Source: Ustulina deusta | Taxonomy: Eukaryota; Ascomycota; Sordariomycetes; Xylariales; Xylariaceae | Direction: 5' to 3' | Assembly (NCBI GenBank): GCA_023159155.1 | Contig: JAJNNX010000088.1 | Coordinates: 1 to 64,000 of the forward strand | Length of the DNA stretch: 64,000 bases | Shown here: one piece after another, positions 12,698-27,467 of the stretch | Position numbering within the stretch: position 1 is the first letter of the stretch | How the letters are laid out: every line of letters begins with the position of its first letter | Program-made: the position numbers and the translations under genes | The notes under the pieces: generated by a model | The model's input: only the letters and a program-made list of their open reading frames with translations | What the model was told of the DNA's origin: nothing | Databases searched by the model: none

Positions 12698-15600
12698 TAT
12701 TAAAAATTTTAGATTTTATTTATAATTAATATAAAATCTTTTAATTAATAATAACTATATTTTAGAAAAAATAAACTATAAATAAAAAAACTAGATTAAT
12801 ATAATAAAGTTGTAAAAATTAGCTATTTTAATATATATTTTTTTAAAAAGTAAAAATACAATAAAATAAAAAATTTAGAGCTATATATAATGATAATAAG
12901 CTTATAAATATATTTAAAATTATTATTTATATTATATTAAGAAAATAAAAATCAAAACTTATAATTATTATAATTAAAGTTTTAAGTTTTAAATTAACTA
13001 TTACATAAAAAAATAATATATTATTAAAAAAATATTTAATTATAACATATATTATATATAAAATTAAAAATAAAAAAATTAATTTTTATAATAATATTTT
13101 TTTAAATAGTACTATTGTATTTAGTTTATATAAATAAATAAAGAAAAAGTTTTAAAAAGTTATATTAACTTTTAAAAATAAGACCTATTTTTAATAGTGT
13201 AAATTTTATAAAAATATTTTTTTTTATTTTTTTATTTATATTTAATTAAGCTATAACTGTTTTTTTAATATTTATTAATAATTTATAAATAGTTTTTTTA
13301 AAATATTACTAATTTAATGGTTTAGTTTTTAAAAATATTTTATTTATAAATATTTTAAAGATTTAAATATAATATTGTTTAATTTTAAACTAGTTAAAAT
13401 TATAGTTAATACTATTAAAAATAAATAATAGAAATAATTTCTTAAAATAGTTAAGTATATATATAAAATAAATAGCTATTTATTAATAAAAACAAAAATT
13501 ATTAAAATTTTAAAAAAAGTTTATATTTTTTTAAATATTATAATATATTATAGAATTTAAATAAAAAACTATATATTAATTACTTATTTTTTAGTTATTT
13601 TTACTTAAAGAATAAGTTTTTTTATTTTAAAAAACTTTAAAAAAAAGCTATATAATAATTAAAAAATGCTTTAATAAAAACTTTACTTTTAATTATTTTT
13701 AATTATAAAAAAAAACAATCTAATTATAAATTAATATATTAAAAACTAGCTAAAAAATATAATGTTATTAAAAAAAAAGCCTAGTTATTATTAAAGCTTC
13801 TAAAAAACTTTAAAATTATTTATATAAAAAAAATATTAAAGTTTTAATTATATAATTTAATAATATTTAATTAATAAAATAAAATAAATATAATATAAAA
13901 AAAAATATTAAAAATTGTATTAATATTTAATTATATATAATAGCTATAATTATAAAAATAAACTATTCATTAAAAAAAAAGCTAGTAGTAATGAATAGCG
14001 AATTACTATAAGCTTTTTTATAAAATATATTTAATATAATAATATTAGTTTTAAAAAAAACTAAATAAAAAAAAGCAAAAAGATTATTCAATTTTTTATT
14101 ACTAGAACTGTTCTAGATTATTTAAAATTTTTAAACTAAAAAGATTATTTTAAAAAAAAAGTTTTAATTATATAAAATTATAAAAAGTTTGTTTATAAAA
14201 AAATATTTGTTATAATTTAAAAAATATTAAGCTTTATTAAAAAAAAATAGTTTATTAATATAAAGTTTTTATAAAAATTAAATATAATAATAATATAAAA
14301 AATAAAAAATATATATTAAAAGCTATATAGACCTTTAGATATAAGCTAGATTATAGGCCTATATATTATTTGCAAACTTAAAAACTTATAAAAAATTTTT
14401 ATTAATTAATTAAAAAAAGATTAATATAATTTATTAATAAAATAAAACAAAATTAAATATATTATATAAATCTAGTTATATAAACTAACTAAACTTTAGT
14501 ATATTATTTTGGTTACAGCTTATATAAATTAGTTAATAAAGAATTATTAATTAAAAAATATTTAATGTTATAAAGATTTTTTAATAATATAAATAAAATA
14601 ACTAGAATATTATAATTAAAATATTAAATAAATAAATAAAATAATTATAAATAAGCAAAAAAAAGTAGTACAAAAAAGAACTTATAAAAATATATATATA
14701 ACTTAAATATTATATATAAAAAAAATACTTGTATTATTATATAATATTTAACTATTTATTAATAAATTTAATAATAAATTATTATATAAATAGCTAGAAC
14801 TTTATAAAATTAAAAAGATATTTAATTATAAAAAATATAAGCTAAAGGATTTATTAGGAATTTTTTTATAAAAATAATTTTTAATAAAAAAGCTAAAGAT
14901 ATTTATAAAGAATAAAAAAGAATACTAGGAGCTTATTAAATTAAAGCTAGATATTTAAATTATAAAAAAACTAATTAATAAATCTAAATTTAATAATAAA
15001 CAAAAAAAATTAATTAATTATAAATTATAAAATATTTTAATAAAAGTTTATAATAATATAATTAATTATTTTAAAATAATAAAACTATTAAGTATATTGC
15101 TAAGCAATAATATTATTAAAAAATTAACTAAGGTGTTATAAAAAAAAAAAAATTAATGAAACAAATAAAAATAAAAAAAATAAACAGAACTTTTAAATAA
15201 AAACTAAAGTTTTTTATTACTTAATTAGTTATTAATATTTAAAGGATAATATAAGTATTTATATTTTAATTTTTTAATCTAGCTATAAAGATTTTAAAAA
15301 GTATTTAAAAAAATTGGTTATTATATTTTTATATTAGTATATTTTCATTAAGATATTTTTTTAAAGATTTATCTATATTTTATAGCTTATTATTTTTATA
15401 GTAGTACTTTAATTTTATAACTATTATATATTTATAATTTTTCTTTATTAAATATTTTATTATATTATTAGTATATTTTTTTGTTTAAATTTTAAGTTAT
15501 TAATTAATTATATTAATTATTAAAAAAGTTTTTAATATTTATAAAAATTATAATATATATAAACTGTTTTTTTATTGTTATATTTATATAGTTAGAAATA

Positions 15601-17602
15601 AATATGGTTTTTTTTTATATAATAAAAAAAATATTAAGTTTAGATTTAAAATATTAAAATTCTAATATATTATTTTTAAAAACTAGAAAACTAAATTAGC
15701 TAGTTTTTTAATCTTTAATAAGAATTATCTTTTAACTAAAATAAGCTTAAATATAGTAAGCAAGTTAAACTAAAATATTATAGAGCTATTTAAATAAATA
15801 ACTAAAATTTTCATAAAAAGTTAAAACAGGCTAGTATTATTTAAAAAAAAATAAACGGATTAGCTAGTAAAAGTATAAAAAGTACTAGAATAATTATTTT
15901 TTAAAATATAAAGAACTTAGTAACTAAATAAAGTTTAAATTCATAATAAAATAACTAAAATAAAAAGTAAAAATAAAAAGAACTATTTAATTAAAGGATA
16001 GAACTAACTAATTTTTATTTTTTAAGCCTAGTTTTGATATATTCTTAATATTTTTATTAGTTTTTATTTTATGTATTAGGAATCCAGGTTAGAAAATACC
16101 ACATTTATGGAGCGTAATAGCTAGGGTAGTATAATACAGTAAATTAATAAGAAAAGCTAGTTTTTTATGTATATAAGATTAAAAATAATTATAATTATTA
16201 CTATTTAATTTAAATAATTATAGTATTTTTTTGATATTTTAGGTTTTTTTTTGTTATTTTTTAGTTCTAATAACCTTTTTATAGACTTTTTTATAGCAAG
16301 CTTAACCTTTAAATAAATTAAAAGTAAAGCTTAATTTTAATAATTTTTTTTGTAAGTTTTTTAATAGCTTAATTAAAAAAACATATTATATAGATTATTT
16401 TTTTGGTTTATTTATTAGTTATTTTTATTAACTTGCTAAAAAAAAGATTAAGTATTATAATAAAGTTTTTTAGTATTAAATTTTTATTAAGCTTTTTAGT
16501 TTTTTAAAAGTTTTTAAATATTTTTTCATTTTATAATTAATTAATAAAAAAACAATATAGCCTAGTATAATAAATGAAATAAAATTTAATAAAAAGCTTT
16601 TTATATTATTAATATAAAATAATATTTTAAGTAATAAAGTATTGCTGATTAGTTAAGAACTAAATTAAAAAAACTTTTTTAAAAAAAAAGTTTTTTAGTT
16701 TTAATAAATTAATATTAATACTTAATAATAGTTTTATTAATTTTATATATAAATAATTAAATATTATTTTAAACTTAAAATTTAAACGTTATACTAGTTT
16801 TAAAAAAATAATAATTAAAACAAAAAAAATTTATATAATGTAATATTTAAAAAAGTTTTTTAAAAAAAAAAAAAAAAAGATTTATAAAAAAATCTTAAAC
16901 TTTATATTAAAGCATTATATAATTATATTATTTTTATTTTTATTTTTATTATTTATTAAGTATTAAAAGAAACATTTTATTAAAAACTTCAATAATTTAA
17001 TATTTTAAAAAAAGTTTTTAATATATTTAGTAATAGAATCTTTATATATAATTATATCTTTTTTCTTAATTTAAATAATATTTATAAATATTTAAAAGCT
17101 ATAAGCTAATATATTAAATAGCTTATTAATAAACGATTTAATATTATTATAAAAAGCTATAATATAAAACAAAATAAAAAAAATAAAAGAAATATTTATA
17201 ATTAAATATATTTAATAATATTAATATTAATAAAATATATATATATATATATATAAATATTATAAATAATTAAAAAAATATAAAAAAATTAATAAATAGA
17301 AATATATAAAATAAATCAAAACTAGTTTATATATATTTTCTAAGTTTAAATTTTTTATTTTTATAATAATATTTTTAAATTTTTAAATTTTTAAAAAAAT
17401 AAATTATTAAACAAAAAAGTTCTTATTACTTATATAATTTTTAAGTATAAGTTATTAAATCTGCTATATAAAAAAAAGTTATAATAATATATATCTATTA
17501 ATATAGTTATTATTTATTTAAATATTTTACTTATTAACTTATTTTATTTTAGATTTTTAGCTTTAACTGCTTTATTCTAGCTTATTATTAATTTTTTTTA
17601 AC
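12698..17602. other. AT-rich relic DNA between two copia copies
   Basis: No ORF above background and no RNA gene. A slightly less mutated stretch lies at 16075-16140. Its identity is unknown; RIP-decayed transposon is the likeliest reading. Confidence 0.6.
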
Positions 17603-17888
17603 TATTAGAATAACTAGCATTAGTTATAACTATATCGTGCACCCGCGTATTACGCGGGTGAACAGATGTTTTTGTACAGAGACTATCGGCTATAGGGACC
17701 TTATTTCTTTTTATTGTTTTAGCTTGTATGCTAGCAAAATTTTCTTTTTAAAAAGAATTCTGTTTTATACAAAGCATTCTTTTTTTTTTTTTTTCGGTAC
17801 AGGATTTAGATATAATATAATACAATATATTCTATTAACACATATTTATTTGTTTTTATATATAATATTATATATAGCTTATTTAATA
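17603..17888 (+). repeat. 5' LTR of copia element (partly unmutated)
   Basis: It matches the 3' LTR base for base apart from transitions. It keeps GC-rich sequence that the 3' LTR has lost: around 17640-17660 it has a perfect palindrome with 10-base arms (CACCCGCGTA / TACGCGGGTG), while the 3' copy reads TACTTGCGTA followed by an AT-only arm. The 89-codon ORF across it is incidental. Confidence 0.75.
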
Positions 17889-20800
17889 TTAATTAGTAGT
17901 TATTAAAGCATTTTTAATCTAACTATAAAAGTACTATAAATTAGCAAAAATAAAAATAAAACTAAGCTTTTTATAAATAAAAAAAACTTTATATTATATT
18001 TTATTTTTTTATTATATAATAATTATTTTTTTTAACTAATTAACATATATTGTTTAAAAATAAAACAAATATAACTTTTTTTTTTGAACTAATAAAATAT
18101 TTGTTTGTTATATAAAAAATAAAAAAATTTATTTTTTTATTATATAATATAACTTTTTTTTTTGAACTAATAAAATATTATATAAAAAAAAAAAATTAGT
18201 ATATAATTGTATTATTTTTAACTATATTATTATATAATAGCTAGACAAACTTTTTAATTTTTTTATTTTTTTTTATTATAGTACAAAAAATACTAAATAT
18301 TTTAGCAAAATTTACTAAGTTATGCTTAAACTTTATATATAAAAAACTTACTAAAAATATTAGTATTAATATAAAAACTATATAAAACTATATTAATTTT
18401 AATTTTTAAAATAAAAACTTTAATAAATCTTATATAAGTAAAGTTATAATAAATATATAGTTTGCTTACTAATTTGTTAAATATTAAAATATAAAAAAGT
18501 CTACATAGCTATTCTAAAAAGCATTTAAAAAAAATTTCGAAAAATAAATAATAGATTATTTCTATACGATTTACTAAAATATATATATAAAGTTTATAAT
18601 AATAATTAAAAAAAAATATATAAAAGCTAGTTAAAAAAAATATAGCTTATAAACAATTTATTATAATTATATAAAATAAATTTAAGATTATTAAATTTCT
18701 AGGATTTTTAATCCGAACAGCCCAAATACTTATTATATAACAACTATTAGTTTTTTTTATATCTAATTAATAACTCCAAGCTATTTCCTAAAAAACTTTT
18801 TAGCTTATTTTAATTTTTTAACCTATTATATAAATAGAACTAAAATTAAAAATTAGATAACTAGAACTTATATAGCCTAAACTAATACCTATTTAAAATA
18901 TATAATTCTAACCCTGTAAGAACTAGAACTTTAAACATATATAACTAACTATAAAAGCCTAGCATATATTAAAAATAATATATAATTATATACTAAAAGT
19001 AAGCTATAAACTAAACTTTTAACTAATATATAAATACTTTATAATTTATAACTTTTTTTAAATTTTTATATTATAAATATATCTTTATATAATATTAAAA
19101 CTTATATTAAATAGCCTTTTTTTAGATTTACTTCTTATAAAAAATATATAAAACAGACTATTTTTATTTAAAAAATATACTATTTTTTTAAAAATATAAA
19201 AAAAAAAAAAAAACTATATAAGCTATTTATATAACCTACTTTATAACAAAGTACGCTTATTTATAAACGTTTATTAATAGTTCGAAATAATAAAAAACTA
19301 ATACTACGCTATATTTCTAAACATTTTAAAAAACTTTATAAAAAAATATTATATATATTATATCAAACTAGAAAAAATATAATATAAAATCTATTATATA
19401 ATAAATAATTATTTTAATAATAATACGAACTATAACTAATATTAAGCTAACTAAACTTTAATTATATTTATATAAATAAAAAAAAAAACTTAGAATTAGT
19501 ACTGCACGAAGTACTAAAACTTATACTTAATAAACTTACAAAAGTATAGCAAGCATTTAGTACAAGCTATTAAAAAAAATCTAACTAAGCATAACTATTA
19601 TATAAACGTATTAAAAAGTACTTAAACTAGCTATAGCACTTATACTTTAAAAGCTAATATATAAAAGTTTTTTTTTTAATTTTTAAGCATATATTTAAGT
19701 AATAATAAATAATATACTAAAATATTTTATATAAAAAGATAATAATATTTATTTTATTAATAAAAAGTATAACTAAAGTTATTATATAAAAAGCTACTAA
19801 CCTAGATTTTTTAGATTATTAAGCAAACTAAACATATAATAAAACTATTTAAAAAACTAGAACTTTAAAAGCAACTATACAAACAAGAAATGCTTTATAT
19901 ACTAAAAAAAAAAATATTAGTTAACAAAACATATTTTCTAAAAACAGGTTTATACAAAAAGCTAATACTTTAACTTGCATAAAATAATATATAATATTAA
20001 ACCTATATCCGAAAAGTTTTTAATATACCTAACAAAGTATAAAAAACACTTAAAATTAAACAAAAGCAATAAAAATATAAATAAAGAATTTAAAAGCTAA
20101 TTTATTTAATTTTTAATAAATAATATATTTATATATTATATAACTAAAAAAAATATCTAGAACTATAAAATAAATATTCTATTTAACTAATTTATTTTAA
20201 ATAACTAGTATTATATAAAATACTAAAGCAAACTATAAAATATAAGCGCTTTAAACTACTTAATAATAATAAAAATATAACTAAAAGCCTATATTAGATT
20301 ATATTTTTATATAAAAGTTAACTAGATACTAAAAACTGCATATATTAGGTTTAGCAGTAATAATATAATCTTAGCTATAAGTACTATACAAATAAAAAAT
20401 ATTTTTAGTATAACAATATACTATATTTTAAACAGTCTAACACTATTTTTATTTTTTCTAAAAAATATTAATTACTTACAAATATATTTTAATAATATAA
20501 AAAATATTATTATATAAAAAAATAGCAAGACTATTTTTGTTATACATAAATAAAAATATTTATTTTTTAATATTGGACTATATAAAGCTAGTGTATTTTT
20601 AATAAAAACAGAACTACAATAGTTTTACTACTAATTTAGACACCCTTATATAGAAAAACTATACAAAATGCTTAATTATATAAGGCATAATATTAACTAC
20701 TTAATTTTAAAAAAAATCTAAAAGTTTTGTTATTATTGCTAGTTATATAAATAAACATTTTAACGTTTTAAATTTTTAATTAAAAATAATTATAATTTTA

Positions 20801-23800
20801 ATTATAAAATAATAATTAATACTATATAAATAAATAATAAATAGATCTTTTATATAATTAATACTACTATATTATTCTAAGCAGTAATATTTTTTAAATT
20901 AATATCTATATAAAATATTTAAAAAATACTATATAAATATTAAATTAATATATACTAAAAACCTTTTAATAATATTATATATAACCTAAGTATAAACTTT
21001 TTATTTAAAAAGTTTTAGAATTAAACTAGAATTATAAGTTTTTAATATTATGTAATGCTTATTAAAACATATTAAGCAATAAACAAAATCAAAAAAGCAT
21101 ATAGCTTATTTTGCTATATATATAACATATTAAAAACTAAAATTAATTATTATATAAAAAATAAATCAATTTTATAAATAGCAATTAAAGCTTTAAATAA
21201 TACTGCTGGGCCGAATAGCTTTATACTAACCTTTTTAGTTTTTAAAACATACCTTAAAGTTAACTAGGACTTACTTTTTTTATTTAATATTATATAAAAA
21301 GCAAAAGCTATAAAAAAAGCTATAAAAATATTACGCAAAAAAAAAGCAAAAGTTAAAATTAACTATATAATTAACTAGCGCAACGGACTAGTTTTATATA
21401 ATATATTATTGCTTCCTTTTTAAAGCAAAGTTCTAATATAGCAAAAAAAAAGAAGCTAAAACAGACTATATAAAATAAAATTTATTAAAAAGTTAAACAT
21501 AATTATTAATTTAACAAATAGCTTAATATAGTTTAAATAAACTTAAGTTAAGCTTTATTATTATACAACTAAAAAAATACTTTTAAATAATTAGAACAAA
21601 AAAGCAAAAAATATATAATCTCCCTAGAAGCCTAATATATATAAAAAACAGAAATGCTTCTAAAAAGCTATATAATTTTTTATAATTTTTGTATAATAAA
21701 TTAGCTAGCTATTTTTAACTTTTAAAAAAAAACAAAGCTATGCTTTAGTTATTAAATTATATAAAAATAACATAATTAATATACTTAGCAGACTATTTAA
21801 AAAATTAAACGCTACAAAAATTAATAATTTTGTTATATAAAGCATATTTTAATTCGTAAAATATAACCTGGCTAAATATAACAATACTTAAATTTTTAAA
21901 TCTTAGCTTATATAAAAAATTAAAAAAAAAATAACTAAGCTATACAAAAAGTCCTAATTTATTATATAAAGCTATAACAATAAAAATAAAAAAATAGTTT
22001 TTATTTAGTTACCTATAATCTAACAAATAAACTAGCAATTACTTTTTATACTAGGCCTTTTTTTAATTTATAACTTTAATATTTTAAGCAAGCTTTAAAA
22101 TATTATATAAGCATATATATAATTAAAAAACAAACTAGCTAAAAAAATCTTTATATAACTGCTATCCAAACTAAAATTAAAATATTTTAATAAAATAATC
22201 TTTTAAATTATATAACTACTATATAAATTTATAAAATCAGAGCTATACTAGTTTAAAATATACTACTAGTATTATTATAAAAAACTAAAAATAACTATTT
22301 TTATATATAACTTATATTTTTTGTTTATAAAAAATCTATTATATAACTTTAGTATTATTAGCTTATAAATAAATAATATGTTTAGTTTTATAACTTTAAG
22401 CTTTTTAAAAAAAAAAAGTATAAACTTTAATAAGCTAAGTTTTATATAAAGCTAAAAAAAATATTTTAGTAAAACTACTTTATAAAGTTTAATAATAAAT
22501 AAATTATATTATTATTTAAAAAAAAAATCATTTTAATTTAAAAAAGCTAAGCAAACTAACTAGATCTAGTTAATTTTTATATAGCTAATTTTGCTTAATA
22601 ATATATTTTATAATAAGCAAAAAAAATATATATTAATAATATTTATTAACTAGAAGCAATATATAACTTATATATTATTCCTTAAATAATAGATCTTATA
22701 TTATATAATATTAAAAATTTAAACAAAAAGATTTAATAGCAAATAAATAATTATAACTATAGTTTAATATTTATATTATTTAATTTATATTATATAAAAT
22801 TATTTATTTTTATAAATAAATTGTTTGCAAATAATATAAATATAACTTTTTAGCTCAGATTTATTATTATATTAAGCATAAAGCACTATATAAAAAAAAA
22901 TTTAAGCTTTAAAATTAAAAGCAATATTATATATTAAAACTTAAATAAATATAAACAAATAATTAAAAGCGTACTTATAAGTAAGTTATATAGCATAGTT
23001 AATAGATTTAATAATATTATTGCTTTTTATATAATATTTTAAAAAATTATAGCTTTGCTAAAATTACTTCTAATTTTAGCTATTTTATGTTTAAACTTAA
23101 AGTTATTATATAATTGTTTAATAAAACTAAATATAATATAAAAAAAACAATTAATAATTAATATTATATTTTTTTATAAGTTATATAAAAAAAAAGAAAC
23201 CTTTAAAATATAATAAATTAATAAAAAAGATAACTTAGCTAACATATTTATAAAACAAACGTTAAACTAAGCACTAAAAACTTTTATTTTAATAAACAAG
23301 CTAACTATATAAATTAAAATATTTATTAAATAAATATAAAAAGTTATTATATAAGTATAACATTTATAAAAAAAAAAAAAGTTAAAATAATAAAAATAAT
23401 ATATAATATATTAATTCTAAATAAAAACAATACAAACTTTATTTTATTTTTTTTTAAATATTTATTTTTTTATTATATAACTAAGAACTTTTTTTTTTCT
23501 CCCCCCTAACAAAACTTTTTTTTTTTATATATAATAATTATATTAAGTATTATATGATTGTTATATATATATAGCGCAAGCGTTACTTTAGAATTTAACA
23601 ATTTAGTAATAGCTATAGAACAGGAAGCTACTACGGGCTATATAGGCATTTTGTATATAAGTAGCAATAGTAGTACTGCATAACTAGATAAGAACTATAT
23701 AAAAATAACTTTTGTAATAAAAAATTTATATAATTATAAACGTAAGTAGTTTAATTAATAATACTTAAATCTAAATATTAACTAAAAGCAAAGTAGTAAT

Positions 23801-24021
23801 TTAAACTTTATTAGCTTATATATAAAAAGCTAATATATTAGCAATATATATAAATATACTATATAAAGCAAGAATAAATATTTATGTTAATATATAATAT
23901 AGCAAAAAAGTAATAATTGTTTAGATTGTTTGTTAGTAGTAGTACAATATTATATCTAAGCTTTTGTTTAATAATAATAAATATATAACTACTATTACTA
24001 AACAGCTAGATAGTATCTATT

Positions 24022-24259
24022 ATATAAGTATATATATATATATATATAGGTATAGGTATATATATATATATATATATATAAGGATGGACTAATATATAAA
24101 GTAATAGATTATAAAAGCAACAAAGGATAAAGGACAGCAAGGAACTTGAGTGCCTTTTATGCTTGGGCTTTTCTACGTACGAACTAATATATACTTGCTT
24201 ATTTTTGTGTTCTTTTTGTACGAAGCAATATATACCTGCCTACTTTTATGTTCTTTCTA
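24022..24259. repeat. TA microsatellites and 41-bp tandem repeat
   Basis: Two (TA)n runs at about 24022-24080 are followed by a patch of nearly normal composition. In it a 41-base unit beginning TACGAA occurs twice in tandem (24178-24218 and 24219-24259) with a handful of mismatches. The patch continues to about 24450 without an ORF. It lies upstream of the 3' LTR of the copia element, in a place where coding sequence is not expected. Confidence 0.6.
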
Positions 24260-24675
24260 TACAAAAGATGTTTGTTAATTTAGCCATATATGCACTATAC
24301 TAAAGGCTTTAACTAGCAACTGCTTGTATAAAGCCTACTAATTAGACAAGCTAGCTAATTATAAACCTTACTAGCGCACAAATTAAGGGTACTTAGTTCA
24401 GCTTTGACCTAGATGGCCACTAAGTAACCCCTAGCTTATATTTTTAGCTAATTATATAGCTAGAATATTAGTCTTGCAATTTTACCTTTTGTAATTATAT
24501 TTAAAACAAACAATTAAATAATTTAGCTATTATATATAAAGCTAGATTATTAATCTAATTAATATATTTATTAAATAAAGTATTATATATATATTTTAGT
24601 TAGTTATATAATATATAATTAATTTTTTTTTTTTTTATATAACAAGCAGTTATAACTAAAAAAAAAAATAGCTAG

Positions 24676-24961
24676 TATTAAAATAATTAGTATTAGTTAT
24701 AACTATATTGTATACTTGCGTATTATATAAATAAACAAATGTTTTTGTATAAAAACTATTAATTATAAAAACTTTATTTTTTTTTATTGTTTTAGCTTGT
24801 ATACTAATAGAATTCTTTCCTTAAAAAAAATTCTGTTTTGTACGAAGCATTTTTTTTTTTTTTTTTTTAGTACAAGATTTAGATATAATATAATATAGTA
24901 TATTTTATTAACGCGTATTTATTTGCTTTTATATATAATATTGTATATAGCCCATTTAATA
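24676..24961 (+). repeat. 3' LTR of copia element (RIP-mutated)
   Basis: It is the direct repeat of 17603-17888 with equal length, followed by the target duplication TTAAC. A purine-rich run just before it (24659-24669) could be the decayed polypurine tract. Confidence 0.75.
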
Positions 24962-24966
24962 TTAAC

Positions 24967-26916
24967 CTTTATTATAATTTTACAAACATAAATATATACT
25001 ATTTTCTGCTACTTATAGCATAGCAAAACTTTATAAAAAAAGCATAACAGTAACTATAAATAATAGCTCTAACTAAAAAAATAAATTAATAAAAAAATTA
25101 AAAACAGAGCTTAAGTAACTAATAAAGCGTACTATAAAGTTTATTATATTCTGTTTTACTAAAAAATTAAAAAAATTAATACTTAGTTTTTATTTAATAA
25201 AATTTTTTTAGTTTAGTTTTTATTAAATATTTTAAAGCAAGTTTAATACAGCAGTTTTTTAAAAAAACTAAAGTTTATTTTTTATAGTAAAATATAAACA
25301 AACTTTTTTTAAAAAAAAAATAATTAAATATATTTTTATTTACTAACAACTTTTCAAATTTTTAAAAAATTATAAATAAAGATTTTAAGTAACTATACTT
25401 AAAACTAATATATTTATTAGCAAATTCAGTAGCAATTTTTAAAAAAAAAGCTATATTTATAAAAAACTTATTTTGATATTAAAAATAATTAAAGCAAAAA
25501 AAATAAAGCTTTAGTTTAAACTATTATTAATATTTATAATTAATATTTTGTTTATATAGTTTATTTTTTTAATTTATTGTTTAATAATAATATTTATATA
25601 TTTTAATTTTAAATATTTAAATATATATAAAATATAATATAGTTTTATATTTTTAATAATTTAAATATTTTAAGATTATTTAAAGTTTATATAATTTTTT
25701 ATTATTAATATAATAAAATTAAAAAATAAAATAGTAGTTTTTTAGTTTTAATTTTAGCAATTCAAATAATATAATATTTTTTTGCTACTAAGTTTTATTT
25801 AAATAAAAATAATATTAAATAATTTATATTTATAAATAATAAATAAAAGGTTTTTATAAATATAATATAAAAAATTATTTAATATAAAATTAAAAAAATA
25901 TAAAAATATAATAATATATTATAAAAACTATAATATATAAAAGATTATTTAACTATTAATATAAATATTTTATTTAATTAATAAATATTTAAACTAAGCA
26001 ATTTTTTAATTATTATATATAATATTAATATTTTTTTAAAGCTTTAAATATATTTTTTTAATTAATAAATATTTAAAGTATATAGCATATAAAAAATAAT
26101 AGTTTAATAAAAATAAAAATAAAACTTTTTAAAAATTGTTTATAAATTTTTATTTTTAGTATAAACTATTAAATTTTAAGGTTTACGTTAAAAGAAATTA
26201 TAAAAAAATTATAAAGAACTTTTTATTAAAGTTTTATAATACTAGCTAGACCTAAAATATATAAATAAATTTAAGCTTTTAATTTTTAGTTATAAAAAAA
26301 TATAATAATAATTATTAAATTATTATTTTAATTAATATTATTATTTATATTGCTTATTTTTTTAGTTTAGTATTTAAAAGTTTTAAAAATATTTAAAAAA
26401 TAAATTAATAATTATTACTAGTTTAAGTTTATTATTTTAACTAAATAGCTTTTTTTTTTATAATTATTAATATATTTATATATTATATTTTTTATTACTT
26501 AGAAATATATAAAAACTTATTTAATTAAAAAAGATTATATATTATTATATAGTATAAAATCAATTTTATAAATTTAGTAAAAAATTATATTGGTTTAAAA
26601 TTAATAAATAATTTTAAAATTTTGTTTTAAAATATAAAAATAAAAAATATTAGTAAAATAAATATAAAAGCTTTTTTATTATAAAATATTAATAATAACT
26701 TTTTTAATATATAATTTAAAAAAAATTATAATTAAATATTAGCTAAACAATATAAAATAACTAATAAGCTTAAAATAATAAAACTAAAAAAAGTTTAATT
26801 TTATATTTTATTATAGCTTAAGCTTATTTTTAATTTTTAAACTTTAAAATATTTTTTAAAATTATATAAACTTTTTAAATTACTAGCAATTATTTTTTTA
26901 TCAAAAAATCTAGATA
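24967..26916. other. AT-rich relic DNA, nothing identifiable
   Basis: No ORF, RNA gene or bounded repeat could be recognised. The composition is that of the surrounding RIP-decayed DNA. Confidence 0.6.
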
Positions 26917-27225
26917 TGTTAGTAGGCTCTACCCTAGGTAGCATACGCGTATGTGCAACATACGCAAAACGGATCTATAAAGGCGAACATTATACAATAT
27001 ATTGTACTATGTTCGGTGCCTTATCTATATTAAAAAGAAAAGAAGAAAAGGATTCGGAAGGTATGGGAGGTGCTAGGTATACCCTTTGTACGAAGTACGG
27101 AGGGTCCACCTAGCCCCTGGCCATATGGGCCCATACGGGCCCAACCACCTAACTTGGCCACCAAGGTGGCCAAGATGGCTGTACCGAATATGGCGTACGA
27201 TTAACCTGGCAATATTGTTCCAACA
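26917..27225. mobile_element. putative solo LTR, unmutated (309 bp)
   Basis: A sharply bounded patch of normal composition begins TGTTAG and ends CCAACA, the usual TG...CA LTR termini with a TGTT/AACA inverted match. The flanking five bases are AGATA on the left and AAATA on the right, a target duplication if one G-to-A change is allowed. A TATA-like CTATAAAG is present near 26971. It contains short palindromes, for example CTTGGCCACC facing GGTGGCCAAG at about 27152-27173. The 65-codon ORF inside has no support. Confidence 0.5.
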
Positions 27226-27467
27226 AAATATAAATAATATAAAAAATCCTTAAAAATAAAAAAGTATATAACTAATAATACTTTTTATAATATATTATTT
27301 TTTATATTTTTAAAATAGCTTTTTAAAAAATATATATATATATAATTTTAAAAATAGCAGATATAAATTATTATATAAATAGCTTAGTAAAAAATAAAAA
27401 CAATTAAAAGAAAAAGCTAATATTTATATATTTTAATAAGTAAAAAAAATAAAACTAGTATAATAAA

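Larger units (their letters stand above)
17603..24961 (+). mobile_element. RIP-destroyed Ty1/copia LTR retrotransposon, full length
   Basis: Direct repeats 17603-17888 and 24676-24961 have identical length (286 bp) and are flanked by the same five bases TTAAC (17598-17602 and 24962-24966), so this is a complete insertion. LTR ends read TATTAG...TTTAATA, consistent with TG...CA after RIP. Translating from 20638 gives RHPYIEKLYKM followed by KFCYYC, matching the GAG-pre-integrase/zinc region of copia polyproteins (LGHPS...CxxC), with in-frame stops. This places the coding strand on plus. The rest of gag-pol is unreadable. A related reverse copy is at 9023-12697. Confidence 0.75.

Noticed and set aside
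17637..17906. 89-codon ORF
   Set aside because: It lies across a retrotransposon LTR and has a poly-Phe run from the T tract; not a gene.
26916..27113. 65-codon ORF
   Set aside because: It sits inside a putative solo LTR and lacks any domain.
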